Shown: positions 62,049 to 64,000 of the stretch, piece by piece
Numbering within the stretch: the first letter of the stretch is position 1
Layout: each line of letters begins with the position of its first letter
From: Hominenteromicrobium sp900549945
GTDB lineage: Bacteria > Bacillota > Clostridia > Oscillospirales > Acutalibacteraceae
Length of the DNA stretch: 64,000 nt
Assembly (NCBI GenBank): GCA_902472305.1
Contig: CABRNK010000009.1
Coordinates: 1 to 64,000 of the forward strand
Direction of reading: 5' to 3'
Translations under genes and position numbers: made by a program
The notes under the pieces: model-generated
The model's input: the letters and a program-made list of their open reading frames with translations, nothing else
Databases searched by the model: none
What the model was told of the DNA's origin: nothing

Positions 62049-62894
62049 TCACACCGGCAGATTTTCGAGCACATATTGTATGTGCTCGTCCCAGAATGCC
62101 CAGCTGTGCGTGCCGGGGAATTCCGCATAGTCGTTTTCGATGCCGAGCGCGTCGAGATGCGCCTTAAAGCGGCGGTTCGGCCCGAGCGCGAGCGCGTCCT
62201 CCGTGCCGCAGCGCAGAATCAGCTTCGGCAGCGGCGCGCCGCCCGCCTTGGCCTTTTCGGCGAGGCGGAACAGGTTGTCCGCGTCGTTTTGCTCGAATTC
62301 GGCGGGCGCGCCGAAGTTCACGAAAAACTGCATGCCGCGCGCGTAATCCGCCGGGTCGAGCATTTCCCGGGCCGCGCGCAGCGCCTCAATGCCGGAAAGC
62401 CCGCGCACAGCCTCCGGCAGAATACCGACGCGGTCGCAGCCCGCGGAAAGCGCGCCGACGACCGAAAAATCTTCGGGCAGCGCGAGGCCGATTTTCAGCG
62501 CGCCGTAGCCGCCCATCGAAAGCCCGGCGACAAATTTTTCCTCGCGCCGGCGCGACAGGTTGAAATACCGCGCGCATACCTGCGGCACTTCCTTCGCCAC
62601 AAAATCGAAGTAGCGGAATCCGTACTGCTGGTTCGTGTACGCGCCGAGGTGCGTCGTCATCATCACGACTGCGAGGCGCTTTTCCGCCACGTACCGCTCG
62701 ATCGACGTGCGCCGCTGCCAGATTGTCTGGTCGTCGCTCGTGCCGTGGAGCAGGTAGAGCGCCGGAATCGGCGCGTCGCTTTCTTCCCGCGCGCCGCCGA
62801 CGCCGATGCCCTGCGCCATCTCCGGCAGAACGATCGTGAGCGCCGTCTGCATGCCAAGCGCGGGCGAAAAATACTTGAAATCCACAAGTGCCAT
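62049..62894 (-). CDS. Alpha/beta-hydrolase esterase (EstA/esterase D type)
   Basis: This 281-residue esterase has YLLHGTSDD (oxyanion region), the nucleophile elbow AGLSMGGYGALK with Ser near residue 124, a GTEDAL acid turn and a C-terminal FPGTHSWAFWDEHI with the catalytic His. These match the tributyrin/acetyl esterase family often found with glycan enzymes. No signal peptide. It is just downstream of galT on the same strand, so it may deacetylate an imported sugar (inference). Confidence 0.88.
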   Translation of the reverse strand: MALVDFKYFSPALGMQTALTIVLPEMAQGIGVGGAREESDAPIPALYLLHGTSDDQTIWQRRTSIERYVAEKRLAVVMMTTHLGAYTNQQYGFRYFDFVAKEVPQVCARYFNLSRRREEKFVAGLSMGGYGALKIGLALPEDFSVVGALSAGCDRVGILPEAVRGLSGIEALRAAREMLDPADYARGMQFFVNFGAPAEFEQNDADNLFRLAEKAKAGGAPLPKLILRCGTEDALALGPNRRFKAHLDALGIENDYAEFPGTHSWAFWDEHIQYVLENLPV

Positions 62895-62938
62895 GGTTTT
62901 CTCTCCCCTTTTTTATGTTCGGCGGCCGGCGCGCACCG

Positions 62939-64000
62939 TCACACGCGCTCGATAAACCGTCGGAACGCCGCGCGGCCCTCGGGCGTGCATTTGTAAACGC
63001 CCGCGTCCTCGAGCACCCGGACGAACACCGCGCCGACCTCGTCGCAGAGAATCGCTTCGGCATTCTCCGCGTTCAGTTCCGGATGCTTCCGCACGACTTC
63101 CTTCGCCCAGTCCGCATGCTTTGCGATGCGCTCGTCCGCCGCAACGTCCGCGCCGCGCACGAGCGCGTCGGCGAGGAGCTGCAGCTCCGCCTTGAGCCGC
63201 GACGGCAGCACTGCAAGGCCCATGACCTCGATCAGGCCGATGTTTTCCTTTTTGATGTGGTGCAGCTCGCCGTGCGGGTGATAGACGCCGAGCGGGTACG
63301 CTTCGGTCGTGATGTTGTTGCGCAGGGCGAGATCGAGCTCGAACACGCCGCCTACACAGCGGGCGATCGGCGTGATCGTGTTGTGCGGCTCGCCGTCCGT
63401 CTCGGCAAAGATGAACGCCGCCTCGTCCGTGTAGCCGCGCCAGCGGTCGAGCACGCGCGAGGCGAGCTCGATCAGGCGCGCCGGCTCCTTCGAGCGCAAA
63501 CGCAGCACGGAGACCGGCCAATTCAGGATGCCTGCCTCCACATCCTCAAAGCCGCGGATCGTGCAGTGCTCCTCGATATTCGCCTTCGCCATCGCGAACG
63601 TGTAGCGGCCGCCCTGATAGTGGTCGTGCGTGAGGATCGACCCGCCGACGATCGGCAGATCGGCGTTCGAGCCGAGGAAGTAGTGCGGGTACTGCCCGAC
63701 GAAATCGAAGAGCTTTCGGAACGTGCGCGCGTCGATCTGCATCGGCGTGTGCTCGCCGCAGAAAACGATGCAGTGCTCGTTGTAGTAGACGTAGGGGGAA
63801 TACTGGAGATACCAGTCCGCCCCATTGATCGCGACCGGCACCGCGCGGTGGTTCTGGCGCGCCGGGAAATTCATGCGGCCCGCATAGCCGATATTTTCCT
63901 TGCAGAGCATGCAGGCCGGGTAGCCCGAGGCCTTCATCGTTTTCGCCGCCGCAATCGCCTTCGGGTCCTTCTCGGGCTTCGAGAGGTTGATCGTAATGTC
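62939..64000 (-). CDS. galT: UDP-glucose--hexose-1-phosphate uridylyltransferase, class II (5' end outside window)
   Basis: 353 codons are visible; the frame is open to the right edge (it reads ITINLSKPEKDPKAIAAAK before the visible ATG), so the N-terminal part of about 140 residues is missing. The enzyme transfers UMP between UDP-glucose and galactose-1-phosphate in the Leloir pathway. The block NADLPIVGGSILTHDHYQGG and the LGVYHPHGELHHIKKENIGL block are those of the Gram-positive class II enzyme, not the E. coli type. The esterase gene follows 44 nt downstream. Confidence 0.92.
   Translation of the reverse strand, partial: DITINLSKPEKDPKAIAAAKTMKASGYPACMLCKENIGYAGRMNFPARQNHRAVPVAINGADWYLQYSPYVYYNEHCIVFCGEHTPMQIDARTFRKLFDFVGQYPHYFLGSNADLPIVGGSILTHDHYQGGRYTFAMAKANIEEHCTIRGFEDVEAGILNWPVSVLRLRSKEPARLIELASRVLDRWRGYTDEAAFIFAETDGEPHNTITPIARCVGGVFELDLALRNNITTEAYPLGVYHPHGELHHIKKENIGLIEVMGLAVLPSRLKAELQLLADALVRGADVAADERIAKHADWAKEVVRKHPELNAENAEAILCDEVGAVFVRVLEDAGVYKCTPEGRAAFRRFIERV

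Overview
The window is about 60% G+C. It carries Firmicute-type genes: strong GGAGG ribosome binding sites with some TTG/GTG starts, ABC sugar importers of the LplB/LplC type without their own ATPase, an A/V-type ATPase operon, pyruvate phosphate dikinase, the pth-mfd-foldase lipoprotein order, and a surface protein with a sortase-type PKTG tail. This suggests an anaerobic, probably gut-associated member of the Clostridia (Oscillospirales-like); I cannot name a genus. No rRNA, tRNA or CRISPR array was seen.

Layout. 1-900: a decayed LacI-family remnant and a small XRE-type regulator. 1.2-5.8 kb: a heterodimeric ABC exporter with a divergent LysR regulator. 6-14.3 kb: glycan locus A, with a solute-binding lipoprotein, two permeases and two tandem GH32-like enzymes, plus a divergent LacI regulator. 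The regulator is preceded by a GCAA-repeat leader reading frame and an intrinsic terminator. 14.4-19.1 kb: a 1140-residue wall-anchored leucine-rich-repeat/VWA protein, a serine recombinase with direct repeats, and a nucleoside hydrolase with an internal deletion. 19.2-28.3 kb: housekeeping genes (ppdK, pth, mfd, a foldase-like lipoprotein) and a DUF4234 membrane protein. 28.4-31 kb: a DUF2752 protein, a MATE transporter and a flavodoxin-like protein. 31.3-40 kb: a complete nine-gene V-type ATPase operon.

40.1-47.4 kb: glycan locus B, with a GH31 alpha-glycosidase divergent from permease-permease-binding protein, and a convergent LacI regulator. 47.7-58.3 kb: glycan locus C, with two permeases, a binding protein, a GH2 beta-mannosidase-like enzyme and a sulfatase, divergent from a YesN/YesM-type two-component pair. 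58.5-62 kb: a second small XRE-type protein, an orphan small protein, MscL with a zinc-ribbon tail, and a duplicated CmpB-family membrane protein. 62-64 kb: an esterase and the 3' part of a class II galT that runs off the right edge.

The three glycan loci follow one plan: import of an oligosaccharide by binding protein plus two permeases, powered presumably by a shared ATPase encoded elsewhere; trimming by one or two glycosidases, with a sulfatase in locus C; and control by a local regulator. Candidate operators are visible for loci A and B. The most unusual feature is the arrangement upstream of the locus A regulator (13004-13324). A tetranucleotide repeat there sits inside a short reading frame just before a terminator, so a change in repeat number would move the stop codon relative to the terminator.
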